Position numbers and translations under genes: made by a program
Notes under the pieces: model-generated
The model's input: only the letters and a program-made list of their open reading frames with translations
What the model was told of the DNA's origin: nothing
Databases searched by the model: none
In this document: one piece after another, positions 17,073-29,500 of the stretch
How the letters are laid out: every line of letters begins with the position of its first letter
Numbering within the stretch: position 1 is the first letter of the stretch
Origin: Capitella teleta
Lineage: Eukaryota; Annelida; Polychaeta; Capitellidae
Assembly: GCA_000328365.1 (NCBI GenBank)
Contig: KB299619.1
Coordinates: forward strand, 308,201-372,200
Direction: 5' to 3'
DNA length: 64,000 nucleotides

Positions 17073-18383
17073 TGGGTCGTGTAGAGGGAGCCCGGGCGAC
17101 GACTCCATCAAGCGAGTCATTTGTGTCAGTGGCAGCGATTGACATTCATTAGAAGCGCGATAACCAGGGTTAAACTCGGCCTAATTCCTGCCCTAAGAGC
17201 GCTTTATGAAGACATTCATTTCTTAATAATTGATCAACGAGCTTTCGATGTGGTTGCCGTGTCGCACTTGACTCCGCCACGTGACAAATGGCCCGCGCAA
17301 GGATATGCAGCCTAAGAGCGCAGTGATAGGACCCCACTGTAACCGCACATAAAAGTAGTCCGCGTAAATCCACGTGCTTCATTTCATGTAAGCCAGCAAG
17401 ACGACGACGATGTCGCGGTTGTCATCAACAGCGGATCAGAAGGATTCGTCGCCAGTCGCAGCCGAGTGATACATGGCTCATGCGCCACATCGCAAATGAC
17501 TGCCGACCTGCATGCTCTCTGTGTGAGAAGATCTGAGAGCTGCTTGGCTCAAGTCTCAAGAAATCTGACGAGCGACTGTAAAATTGGATGGTAATTCCGA
17601 CTCTGGTGCAAGAGTGTCGTAGGAATGGTATGGCGGGGTTCGAACGTTCCTTACATACAGCCAACGAGTCGGGTTGCATGTGGCTTGGTGAAATTACCAA
17701 TTCCTCGGGAATCGATGGGAAAAGATCTAAGTTGTGGATCCTTAGGCAATACAACAACACAATTGCTCTATTAATTTAAGTGATGAAGTTAATGTTGCTC
17801 AAGTATTATGCGAAGGGATGATGAATAAAAATGTTGCCTGCAATATCACAAAGGTATATTCTAATGGGGTTGCCCAAATAAACCCATATGCCACACTTAG
17901 AATAAATTAGGATGAAGATTCATTGACCAGTCGTTTTGAAGTTTGAACATTTGTATTTGTGTCAGGTATAAAAGGGAAACCGGCACAGAAAAAGCACTCA
18001 TTGCAGCAACAACAACAACAAAAAATAAAAAATAAAAAATAAAAAATAAATATGAAAACATGAAAAAACGAAAGAAAAAACAAAACAACAACAAAAACAA
18101 CAACAACAAAACAACATAATACCATAATAAATTCATCAAAGTGGAAGCATAGAATAAGAACCTGAGATCACCAGGAGATATTTATATATTTATAGTTGAG
18201 GAAATATCGTCCGGAAAACACTTCCCACAAAATGCACTCTTGTATTCGGAGCCATGATTATTTCTCGAATTACTACGCGTACGAACAACGAAGCCGAATG
18301 CAGAAATGTTCTCAAGGAAATTATCCTAATATCCATTAGTAAACTAAGGAGCAATGCCAAGAGTTAATAATAGTAATAATAAT

Positions 18384-18385
<2 letters not shown>

Positions 18386-18481
<96 letters not shown>
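18386..18481. repeat. (TAA)n microsatellite
   Basis: About 32 uninterrupted TAA units, preceded by interrupted units from 18365. The minus strand reads as poly-Leu or poly-Tyr frames, which are artefacts. Confidence 0.97.
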
Positions 18482-21400
18482 TAGTCCAGCCGAGCATGGA
18501 TAAATCACGATAATCATTCTGGTTGCGCGACTTCGGAGCCAAGATTCAACCTGCCTGATAAACTGCAACCCAACCACACGTGTTATATAGTGGACATCGG
18601 GAAACTCAATTGTGATTATTGCTCAAATCCTTCAGATAGGCCAGCTATGGCCTCTTCCCCTGGACGTAATAGTTCATGAAATATTTGCATCCAAGAAGTC
18701 AATGCATTGGCTGGCAATTGCACCGGATTCATCCTCAGCCCCTGAAGGGGTGGATAGCGATTGCCAAACGCTTTCGTTTCTTGTAAGCATTGTTCGTCCA
18801 TTCTGGGATTCTAATTTTAAATGGATGCATGGGGGTCTTGTATGTTGACGGATATATTCGACCCTTGACCTGTACAGGTCATTCTGGCGCAATGTTGTCA
18901 ACTTTTTATTTCGTTATACATATACATGATTTCGCGGAAATTGCCTCGTGTAATAATTTCGCCTTTACTACTAGTATAGCAAACTATCCAGCAACTTGAT
19001 CAGATCTGTAAAATCAAGTACAAGACAACGTGCGCATCTATCCAGCGCATATCTTTCTCGCGTGAAAGCAGGAACTACCCAAATCGGGCCACATTTTCGC
19101 CACTTCCGGATCACGTGTCTTTGTTTACATTTGTAAAGATTCTTCTCGGTCGTCGTGCGTTGGGTGCTGGGTGTCTCTCCTCTCTGAGGATGGGGGGGAA
19201 GGGCGCTTTCCCCGGTGAATGAAACCCTTGCCACGAGCGGAAGTCGATAGCGATCGGCGTGTCAGGGCACTTAGCCGGATTTACGGCGTTGCGATAAGGG
19301 CGTCGCGAGCGCCTATCACGCCCTGGATCGGGATCAGTAGCACTGGCGAGGATTACGTGCTGCTCTGCTTATCTGCCTTGCTCTAAGGACGAAGCACTCG
19401 GCTAATGGGACCCTCTCGCGTCGTCTGGCGCAGCCCCCGCCGGCCATCTCTGCTCTATCTGGAGGAATCAAATCAGGTGCGTTATGATCCACGCTCGGTG
19501 CGTTATGAGTGGATGATGGAGTAGTGACGTCGGCCACCGCCTGCAATGACTCTTTACTTCGTAACCACGCTCACTGCTTCTATGCTCTTCCATTGGATTT
19601 CAATTAATTTTATTAAAAGATAATTTTACTGGGATTAATGGGCTCTCTCTCATCCCTTGAGGGCAGCTAGGTAATGATTAGACATCTTCTTCCACTTCCC
19701 TCTGTTCACAGCGGATCTTCTCGAGATCATCCGCAAAACGAAGTTTGCTGACTATTCAGCCGCCAAATGAGATTCCACTCAATTGGCCGCTCAGATAGGT
19801 TTCAAGTTGCAAAAAAGAATCATCTCAAGGAAGACATTGAACAACAGCAGACGCGGTGGTTGCTGCGCATGCGCAGATCCCCTGCATCGGAATAACTGTG
19901 TTTATTCAGAGGATCATTTCTCTTCGTTCCATCTGCTATCCAACTGTTATTTATTCATCTAAAAAGGCGCCATAGCGAAATGCACCGCATTCCACGAGTT
20001 AATTGAATAATTTATAAGAGCATTAATTCTTTAAACTCAAATGATAATTATCGGTTGCCGTGAATGATACTATTATATTTATTTTTTAGGGGTTCAGTAT
20101 ATATCTTCATTATTTTTTTTCATTGTGGAAGAAAAATATTGTGTATACATGTAGTACATTGCATGTATACACATGTAGCTAAAAAGTCTGCCTTTTCCTA
20201 AATCCGCCCGCGAGAGGTGTTATGTCACAGTGGACTGAATCAATCCAGGCAAGGAAAATATGTGAATGCACGTATCATGTGTACTATTACTATGTATAGT
20301 AGTATCGTACACATTTGTCTCATATATCAATTGTACTGATCTCAATCACCAGCACAGGGTAATTTCCTATTGGTGCAGGAAGTATAAATCTTCGTTTCCC
20401 CGTAAAAAGTTAAATAGTCATGACGTGAGAACTACCGTAATGTTGAAATGAACGATCGCTTCATTTAAAGGTCAACACAAGAAAAAAAAAAAAAAAAATA
20501 GGCCTTGGTTTTTGGCACAGGACATATATATTGTAATTTGAGCCATCTGCGGCTTCAAAATGCTTATTTAGTGAAATAGAAAAAATAGTCCAGAATTTTC
20601 TACCCCACTCTCTCCGAGCTGTTATGATGTCATAACGCCCCGCCATAAACCCGAGGGTACTAAAGTTTTTATCGACGCACTCACAATTCCATTTAATGTT
20701 GAACAAATCAACGCATTCACTCAATTACAGCTCTAATACTTGTAACACACACGAATGGAAATCGTAACGCATAAACATAATGATTATAACGTATTGTCTA
20801 ACGAGCAGACGACGCCACAGCACCAGTTCGGTCGGAGCGGCCAACTGAGTGTTACACAATGGATAATTATGCTATACACCTGAGAATGAGGTCATATTGA
20901 CTCGAACAATCGACCACACATTGGCACGTAAATCGGAAGAAGAAAAAAAAAAATAAAAAAAATAATGAAAACAATAGTTTATGCAAAGTCATCGCTTCGG
21001 CTGCTTCTATTTTGCAAATTCTACATATAACAACAAAAACGCATCGAAACTCCCCGATGGAATAAATATAAATATAGTGTGGTCCTCTGAGTGTGCAAGC
21101 CAATAGCTGCTGTGGGCATACATTTGTATGACAGTCCTGTTAATAGCACACTTTGGGAATACAAGTACATGTATGTATCTGTTTCACACATAAAGGAGCT
21201 CGTTGGCCATAATTATTCGCAAATAATCTCATCGAACACAACTACCCAACTCTGCGCCTCACAAGCACTGAGATTTCTTTAATTGTGTCACTTTTAAGAT
21301 CAATGTTTCTTTATTTTCCCACGCAAAGTCTTCCAACCTAATTATTGGGAATCAATTATGAACGAAACAAAGGCGTTCAAGAGTGCTCAGTACTGTTTTA

Positions 21401-21645
21401 CTCAAACGTTTATATAGAATTATAGGCCTTGATCCCTTGCCACAGAACAAAGAAAAACAACATAGAAAAAAAAAAGAGGTTAGCGATGAGTACTAATCAA
21501 TGCTTCCTATTCCCGGCCTACTTGTCTTGTCAAGAGAAGACTCCAATGGAACCGTTTATCTCGGCTTTCAATCACATAATCATTCCAGCTGTCGCTCGAT
21601 CTTTTCATTAAGTGATTTGTCCAATATCTGTGGTTTCAAGTTCTC

Positions 21646-21653
21646 TATAAAAT
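21646..21653 (+). promoter_or_regulatory. TATA box of the small secreted peptide gene
   Basis: TATAAAAT lies about 44 bp before a consensus donor (GAG|GTAAGT at 21689/21690), which fits a short 5' UTR exon starting near 21675. It is the only gene in the window with an obvious TATA box at the expected distance. Confidence 0.6.
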
Positions 21654-21743
21654 AACAGATGCGACGTACGTTGCCATCACTCGTTTGAGGTAAGTGATAT
21701 GAGGATCTCTCACCTCTTTGCCTGATTCTATTCTCTTCGACAG

Positions 21744-21974
21744 ATGCATTTCTTGAAGATATTCTTCCTCGTCGCTCTTTGCGCTATGATGGTTTCCATG
21801 GCAATGGCAGGAGGCAAGGGAAAAGACAAGAGCAACGCAGGTTTGCCTGCAACTACAACGGAATCTCCTGGTAATTAAGTGGCCATCCAATGCAACGCCA
21901 TCTTCTATGCCTGCATGTTTCTTGTAGTTACAGCCGGCGCCGGGCTTGGTGGCTTTATGGAATGGGCCGAGTAA
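21744..21974 (+). CDS. Small secreted peptide precursor (about 57 aa)
   Basis: Two coding exons, 21744-21870 and 21928-21974, joined over a 57-bp intron; a 54-bp intron (21690-21743) separates a non-coding first exon. The ATG immediately follows the acceptor TTCGACAG. Residues 1-22 form a classic signal peptide (MHFLKIFFLVALCAMM then VSMAMA), leaving about 35 residues: a basic start GGKGKDKS, a Thr/Ser/Pro stretch ATTTESP, then the glycine-rich tail GAGLGGFMEWAE. There are no cysteines in the mature part and no dibasic cleavage pair. A second acceptor six bases downstream would remove two residues in frame. TATA box at 21646 and AATAAA at 22028 make a complete transcription unit of about 370 bp. 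I do not recognise a family; an antimicrobial or signalling peptide is possible but unsupported. The existence of the gene is inferred from its structure only. Confidence 0.72.
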
Positions 21975-22027
21975 TCTATCAGCGAGCTGATTGTTTCAAC
22001 CGACTGAGATCGCCATGAAGTTTAGAC

Positions 22028-22033
22028 AATAAA
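22028..22033 (+). promoter_or_regulatory. Polyadenylation signal (small peptide gene)
   Basis: AATAAA 54 bp after the TAA stop of the small secreted peptide gene, followed by a T-rich stretch. Confidence 0.6.
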
Positions 22034-22114
22034 TCGAAGTTCAACTTCGTGTTTCGTTTTAACTTTATTATTGCTGAGTTGGTATAATAATTTTATGAAA
22101 CGTGCGCGGAACAA

Positions 22115-22156
22115 TTGCTACGTACAGTCGGCACAGAGCCGCTCTGCACGTAGCAA
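22115..22156. repeat. Two-tier hairpin with dispersed arm motif
   Basis: Outer arms 22115-22127 (TTGCTACGTACAG) and 22144-22156 (CTGCACGTAGCAA) pair at 12 of 13 positions, and the loop itself holds a CGGC/GCCG stem around ACAGA. The arm sequence recurs as GCTCTGTACGTAGC at 30441 and GCTCTGTGCGTAG at 31250 and 31301, so it belongs to a repeat family or a recurrent structured element. Confidence 0.6.
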
Positions 22157-22159
22157 AAG

Positions 22160-22702
22160 GCATCGTAAAGGACTCCACATCCGGGTTAAAGCATCCGGAG
22201 ATCCGACTATTGCAGAGAAACAATGCTCACCCATACCTTGCTATGGTTATCACAGACTTCTTGAAGAAGAAAAATGAACTCACGACATTGTCATGGTTGG
22301 CACATCCGCCAATTTGTCGCCAAATGAGCATTTATGGGATAAACTGAAGTCAGTAATTCCTCACCGCCTTCCGTCTTTCCACAATAGCATAGAGCTGATT
22401 CAAGGCTGTAACAACATCCCACAGGGCAGGGTTTAGAGTCTCATCGAGAAATTTGACCCAAAAATCCTCTCGTGTGTTATTGGCTTGTGAGTCAGAAGGC
22501 TGGGAATATCTGACCATGAAAATCGAACATTTCGATTTTTACTCCTTGTCAATTTTTATATCTAATTAAACCAGGTTAATTCCATTTGTTTTCTTTTTAA
22601 TTTTAGGAAAATGTGCGCAAGTGGTTTAACACACGAAAATTCGTGTCTATGTAATGCAAACCCGGAATGTGGTATAACCAAAGAATTGCGTTTCTTTTGA
22701 AG
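22160..22702 (+). mobile_element. Tc1/mariner transposon fossil, copy 1
   Basis: The C-terminal part of a Tc1-type DDE transposase is readable: NNAHPYLAMVITDFLKKKNE (relative of QDNARPHTA...DFL) and then, after a frameshift near 22310, LSPNEHLWDKLK carrying the final acidic residue, followed by NNIPQG and a premature stop. Bases 22600-22702 match the terminal inverted repeat region of the copy at 41615-42541 in opposite orientation, and the element ends at 22702 before a TA. The 5' half, including the first catalytic Asp, is missing. A decayed, immobile copy. Confidence 0.8.
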
Positions 22703-24118
22703 TAAAGTTGACTGGCAATTCATCAGTAACGTTCCTGACCTTTGGATATTAGTTGAACCTCTCTGCCTTAAGCTGGGCCTTTGCTACGTATAAAGCAGAC
22801 TTTTTCATAGATTTCTGCAATTTACAGAACTGCTCTGGACATACACACTCCGTAAAAGCCCTCCAAATAACATGTAAAATGCCGAGAAGGGAAGGGAAAT
22901 ACACCGTTCTAGTGGTAGAATGGTAGTACTTTATACTTTTGACGCACCGATGAATTTGCGTTATGGCTGTGCATGCACAGCTACAAACGTTCGATGTAAA
23001 TTAGAATTGATTGAGCATGTGATTAATTATATATTATAATCTCAATACAAAGGTTCCGTTATTCTTAAGTTAGTTTTGTCGTTTGGAGGAGAGTCTTCAG
23101 GGTTTTATAGTCTTTCTGGTGGTTGCTCTTCTTACCGTTCGACATGCATCTCTTGGCTTCGATTCACATTTCTTTTACGCTGAGCATCACATTCTTAGTC
23201 GCTTTGTGGACCATTTAATTGGGATGCTCTGAGCGTTTCTTCGTTGACATATAGGCCTCTTTTGTCTTCCTCGACTACCGTTGTCTGTCATAGAGATTCA
23301 GCGAACTGCCGTCCTATCTGCACTAGACATGCTTCTACGATGACTTTGTCGGACTGGGTCCTGCAGTTTGCTGAGGCCGAAGCGGATTCTTGTGTTCGTA
23401 CGTCTTCGCTTTGTGCTTAGTTGTATCTTGAAAGTCAACAAAAGAATATGTCTGAAGAATGTTCTTGTCTATGCTTGTTTTGAAACTTTGCTGTACCTAA
23501 ATGTAGTGGATTTGGTTATGCACTTACCCATTTGTTGAGTATCACGTTACCTTGAGGAACTTGGATTTTGTCAGGTGATTCGAAGGATGCTGGCCAGGGT
23601 TTGTTCGTAGCAATGTGTTCAATATGTCCAACCGTGCATAGTATTCCATTCTCCTTGTACATTACCCTGGATGTCCTTTTTTATGGATGTCTTAGCTGAG
23701 ATCATGGGCATTGCTGTATCATTCAGGTGGATTCTTGAAATGACTGGCTTCCTCACAAGAATACGGACACTGTATTGTTGGTTTTATGTTCGTGACCTCA
23801 AAACCTATTGCTTTCTATGATGTATACCCCAACTTAATAATATAACCTTTAGCCATTATGCTTATCAATATGATTACACTGGAAGACAAACAATGGGATC
23901 TACGTAACGTTCGAACCAAGAACATAATCATAAACCATAATAAAAGCATGTAAAACAAAACCAACATCACGAATTACGTAATTCTATTATTTCCATCATT
24001 CAAAAATACATCAAAAGAATCGCTGTTAATAAATTACGACAAAATATTTGTTACATAAAATCCCCGTTGTCACTCGCAATGTTGTATGGCACTGTGACAC
24101 AATTTACAGGAGAGGTCA
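22703..24118. other. Intergenic stretch between convergent genes
   Basis: No exon or recognisable element found. The plus strand of 23040-23420 is T/G-rich and of higher complexity than its surroundings and could be old transposon sequence, but no protein similarity is readable. The end nearest 24119 must include the 3' UTR of the membrane-protein gene. Confidence 0.5.
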
Positions 24119-26476
24119 TCAACCTCTGCTTGTCCATTCAGGCTCGTCGCTCTTACAGGCACGACAGCAGCCATCTTGCAGGAGGCGGAAAATCACTCCG
24201 CAGGCGAACACCAAACAAAACACGACGACGGTGACGTAACAGCCCTGAGCGACGGCAATCACGATCATGCCATGTCGAGCATCAGTGGCTATATCTGTGG
24301 CTGTAAGGATCATCACATTAAAGAGGATCTCTTTATTTGATCCATATCTCCTTCAGAGTGAAAACGTCATTACAAACTCCAGGCCTCTTTGGGCGTTCAG
24401 GGAGTTGGATAACTAATAGGATTCGCTAAGTGTGGTAGAGATATAGAGTGCTTGCACTGGTTGGCGAAACAGTGAAAGTTAATTTTTTTTTTAATTTTTT
24501 TTTTTTGAATCGGCTCCGGTTCTTTAAGTTATTCATCTCCGTATCCGGTCATTAGGATTCTCTATACTGGTAGACATAACGTCATTCTTTGTAGTAGTGT
24601 ATTCGCTTAGTTATACCGGCATTCGAGAATTTCGTGATGTTACACTTCTCATAGTATTTTTCAAAAATAGAACGGGATTGATATACTCACTGTCATCATT
24701 GACTAGATCTCGCACATTTGATGCAAGCGAAAGAGTTAAAAGTACGGCAGCGGTGGAGACGCCAATCACAGCTAGTACCTGGATAATGACAGCCATGGCA
24801 CTCTGTTGAAGGACAAGAACAACCTCTGAAATTGGCTGGGAAATTATTGCTTCAACAACTAACCCAGCATTTGCGGTCCGTCCGCTTCCCTGAACACGTA
24901 GCTGCGAACCCCGCTAATATAACCTAAAAGGGAATAAATAACTATAAGAAAAATAGTTCACACCACATGTTTCTAGAAGTCAGTCTTACCAAAGCTGAGC
25001 CCCAGATGGGTGAATAATAGTGGTTGTAGGGTTGCTCAGAATTTAGATAATCGATAATGATGACTACTAAGAGACCGATGAATGTTGCCGCTTGTCCCAA
25101 GATCATCTGCTCGATGGGGTTGAAGAAGCGAGGGTTGCCTCTGTGATCACATTCATCGGTTGCATCCAACGATGCCTCCCAGTAGTTGTCCAGGGCGATC
25201 ATAGCAGTCGTCAACGATCTGAACCCCATAACCAAGAAGACCAAGCTGCTCAGGTCGATCGCAACACTCGCCCAGGTGACCATCTTGATGTCGATGTCGA
25301 TTGAAAATAGGCTATAAACACATTGTATAAAGTGTGTCAGGGTGACTTATTAAGAGTTAGGATGACTCACTTTTTGCCACCCCAGTTGGTGAATTCGATC
25401 TGTCCGGCAACATTTTCAGGGCTAACATCTATGGAAAGGAGATAGACGGTGGGGAAGAGGACCCGGAGTACGAAACCACAAGCGACCATGGAGCAGATAG
25501 CACTGAGAAAACTGAGGAAGATGTAGGAGATGTTCTGCAAAACGAAAGAAGTGGTCCATCAGTGATTTAACAGATGTTGAGCAACAACAAACCTTGGAAG
25601 CTGAAAGGTAATCTCCTTTGTGTCTAGAACCAATCACGCCAAGAACTAGAAGCTGTTCAAATTATACCAAATCACGATATACTTAAAACAACACTCATCA
25701 ACACTTACGATGAATCCTGCCCAGACTGAGGCAAAGTATTCATGCCAGTATACGCACACAAGTCGTGCTACACCAGCCAGAATGAGCATCAGGCCTTCCA
25801 CGGAGAATAGGACGAAAGGTAGACGTTCCTCGGAGATGTCTCTGTTCTTGAATAACGGATCTCGGTTGTAATCAGGTTCAATGCTCATACGGCGATTCAG
25901 AGAACCGTCTGAAAGGTACTTCTTTGACTTATTCAGCGACTTTGTACTGCCGTATGGGGAAGCCCGGCTGAAGTCTAAGTTCTGCTTCCTGGCTTCGGAC
26001 TCGGCTTTTTTCCGTCGCAAGGTTTCGGCGTATTCAGGAGTCATTTGCGGTGTTTGTCGACCAAAGAAGCTGCCGCTGGAGCTGCTGACGGATGAAGCCT
26101 TGGAGTTAGCGGCTGAGTGGCTGAGATAGGACGGCCCGTGACCTCCTGCAATCCTGGAGCGCCGTAGCTTTCTGGCTAAACTGTTTGAGCTCTGGGTACT
26201 AAGCGTTCCCCCTGCGCTCATGCTGTACACTTCTTGCATGTTGCTACGGCTGTTGCGCTGTTTGTATTTCGTACTGCGGTCTGATGGCTCAGATTTGGGG
26301 TCGTAACTCCGATACGAGCGAATCTCAGGAGTGAAGGACAAATCCTGTACATCCTGCTTGCTATCTTTGCCGTGACGCAGGGGAAAGGTCCCCTGGTTGT
26401 CCGTGACAAAGATCGATCCATCCCGAGAGTACTCGACGTCGGGGATGAGCGTACTACGGTGCTTCTGCAGGGTCAT
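24119..26476 (-). CDS. Multi-pass membrane protein, two CD20-like tetraspan halves
   Basis: Seven coding exons right to left: 26476-25709, 25652-25593, 25534-25371, 25311-24990, 24923-24864, 24823-24691, 24300-24119; about 562 residues. Residues 1-215 are a Ser/Arg-rich cytoplasmic tail, followed by eight hydrophobic segments in two sets of four. Each set has the plan of CD20/MS4A proteins: a first helix with a Gly-rich face, then a second starting SVWAGFI or SPIWGSAL. In both sets that helix is split at the same place, and the next exon is exactly 60 bp with phase 0 at both ends. I infer an internal duplication of a tetraspan unit. The C-terminus is Cys-rich (GCCRACK). The 40-nt intron 24824-24863 is very short and its acceptor is ambiguous. 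Substrate and partners are unknown. A short upstream frame (MAEP) precedes the start, and a good acceptor at 26526 implies an upstream 5' UTR exon. Confidence 0.82.
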
Positions 26477-26525
26477 CTTTCTTCAGGGTTCGGCCATCGT
26501 CGTCAGCAGATTAACATTGCATCAT

Positions 26526-29500
26526 CTGGAAGAAAAAGTTTAGAAATTCAGACATCTGGTTTGTTCTTCTTGACATAAAATAATAAGGTAGGCAATGTGC
26601 ATACAACAGAAATATTTCGCAAATTAACCTTTTGAAACAATTGATATCATTTTTATTTTTTTTTCAATCAGAAGACCTTCCCTCAATTGATAGATGTATG
26701 CTCACTGATTGCTGAGGCATGTTCAACTGTAGTCAAGTTATGTAATTACACGTGATAATAATTATTCAAGAGAAGATACTCGGAATTTTAATTCAAACCG
26801 TATAATTTATCACTTGGCTACACATGTTAATTATGAACTATTTAGTATTATCTAATTGTATGCTATCTCCTCTTAGCATATTGCATGTACATATATATTT
26901 CGCATAAATATATTTATATATTAATAAAAGTGATTCTTGCATATGCATTTTTACAAAGAAGCAGCGCTAAAGAAGACAAGAGTCGCTCGGGAGTCTTTTT
27001 CACTGGGATTCGGTGTTGTGTAATCGTTATTTGTAGAGAAACGTTAATTCAACGTTACGAAACACGTAATGCGCGTCTCGACTTAAGGCGTGATTAGAGA
27101 CAGCTCCCTCGATGCATAGAATATAGAAGTGAATGCCGTCTGTGTCACGATAATAAATAGTGAGTGACGTTATTCAAGAGAATGTTCGGTGACTAAGATT
27201 ATCGGAGAATATTCACCTATACAATTTCCAAGTCTGGGCACACTTATACCTATACAAGGAAGTTCTACAAATATGTATAATGTTATATCTCTGTGTGGAG
27301 CTATGAGCAAACAGACATCTCACGCACTCGCTTTTTACGATGTGCACACAGACTCATCAACAAGTGAAGGTTCTGCTATTTATTGCAAGTCTAAATTTTA
27401 ATTCCTGCAAAATGTCTCACTAATTATAATATGTTGCCCATCAGTGCATTATAACTTATAAGTTACAAATAAAATCGTGCATTTGAAACAGAACACCCCT
27501 GTTTATCTCAGTGTACCTTCTTAAAGATTAATATGCATAAATATACACGTTGTAAATGTAATGCAGTGGCTGCTTGTAATAATAACCAATTGTCTTGACA
27601 TCTCTTGAGCAGTAACCATTGATCTCATACGCCTAAATTTACATCATGCATAATTTATTGATTTTGAAGATTTAGAAATGTCCCCAATAGTGAGATCAGA
27701 TATTATGATAGTACCATGCAATATTACTGTCAATATGAATTATATGTAAAATATACGCGCGTATGATTAGTATTCCCTTAAGATTATACGCATCACAGAA
27801 ATATTAAACATATTCAATATTGCGCCAAAGAGCTTGAAGGAAGAAACCGACCACTTACCAAAACAAACTTTCTTACTTCACAACTTGAGATCATGCAATA
27901 GAAGAGACTTATTCATGCACCTGAGATAAACGCCCATTTGTATAACAGCATCGGCATCAATAAAATGGGTGGAGTAATAAACGAGTTAGTCATCATTACA
28001 CTCCGCAGTATACACACAGTAATGCGCGTGTACAACAATGTACAATATCACAGCTATATACTCACGGGAATAAGTATATCCATTAACGTGTAGTATGCCT
28101 TATGAACAGGGTGTGTACCTGTTAACCACCGAGAAGAGGACTGCTCAAATCCCTTATTTGGTTTCCTCGGCTGAGTTCCGCATGAGCTCCTCCAAAGAGG
28201 CACGCCCCAGTGACTGAGAGAACTTAAGATCGTCCTTTACAGTGACGTCATAGATTCGCGAAAAGAGCTACAATATTACAACCTCATTTACAGTAGTAGG
28301 AATCCCCCGAAATGTAATGATTTGCTTTGGATTACATAATTATATTATAATTATTATAATTATATTAATTATATTGTGCGTTTGTAGCCGAAAAATTATG
28401 GAGTTGATCGAGGAATGAATCCATTGTTGACTTTTTTTCTCCCTTTTACTTCGAGAACTGTGCAATACGGGTGACAGTTGTGGATAAGAAGAGCAATGTT
28501 AACACATACATCAGCTTTATTTACAGAATCTGAACTTATATACTTCCCTCAAACACACACAATGTATGTACCAGGGAAAAAAAAAAGACAAAAATTAAAT
28601 TTAAAAGTTATATAAACTGACCGCCTTATTTTGAAAAGCAAACCGAAGCCACACATGTACACGATGCATGTGTATATAACATAGAGACCCTTTATTAATT
28701 ATTATTATACGATCCCTAGTATTAGCTATTTGGTCATTCGGTTGATCCAATTTCGCGCCCAACAAAACACTTCAAAAGCATCCTTTAACTTTCTCAATGC
28801 CGCTTGTTAAAAAGTGCCGCACAATTCACTGAAGATGGGCATAAAGATGGCAAATAAACTGCAGCTACAAATCCCTATAAGTCTTGAGGCTGTATGATTT
28901 ATTCAATTTATCGATAGGAATTCGTTTCCCGGTAAAAACGTTACATAATTCCACCAAAGGATACAGATAATGCGCCCCGAAAAGACGCTTGCTTGGAACC
29001 ACAGATCACTAATTATATCGTCAGTCTGTGAGCACTAGAAGCAGGGAAATTTTAGGGCAGAACGTTTTTGAGTGATCAATTCATTCGTGTCAATTTTGAT
29101 ATACATTTGACATATATGTACAAACAACGATAATACATGTACTATACTTATGAACAATATACTACGTGTAGTATTATAATATGTGAATCTGTAATAAGGT
29201 AGAGTATGTGGATTTATGTTGGGTCATGGTGTAATGTTACAAGATTTAGAACATGCTTTTAAGTATGAAGCAAACCTTCCTGTTTTGTAGAAAAATCAGC
29301 GATGCATTTTTTAATCTTTTGTGAAAAGGAAGCGTTTTAAATTTTATGTGTGTATTTTTTTAAAGCACGTACATAGTCTCTGCCGTTTCTCATACAGTAC
29401 TTGAAGCCCTATTCAGGTAAAAAAACGAATGCTTGCAGGTAATGACTGTCTCAAATGGAAATAAGCCTCAGAGCTCGAATCTAGGGAATATGGTGTGGTT

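Larger units (their letters stand above)
12176..21640. other. Long intergenic region, no convincing gene
   Basis: About 9.5 kb between the divergently transcribed PRDM14-like gene and the small secreted peptide gene. It contains islands of higher G+C with many TAAT-type motifs (about 13010-13620, 14580-15060, 16480-17110 and 19080-19560), a perfect DR1 site, a promoter-like block near 15500, simple repeats and NRF1-type palindromes. A serine-rich open stretch at 15331-15471 is the only candidate exon, and it is weak. The pattern suits a regulatory neighbourhood of a developmental gene; this is inference. Confidence 0.5.

Noticed and set aside
20266-20451. 61-codon plus-strand frame with a hydrophobic start resembling a signal peptide
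   Set aside because: No TATA box, splice sites or poly(A) signal in sensible positions, and composition fits AT-rich chance sequence.
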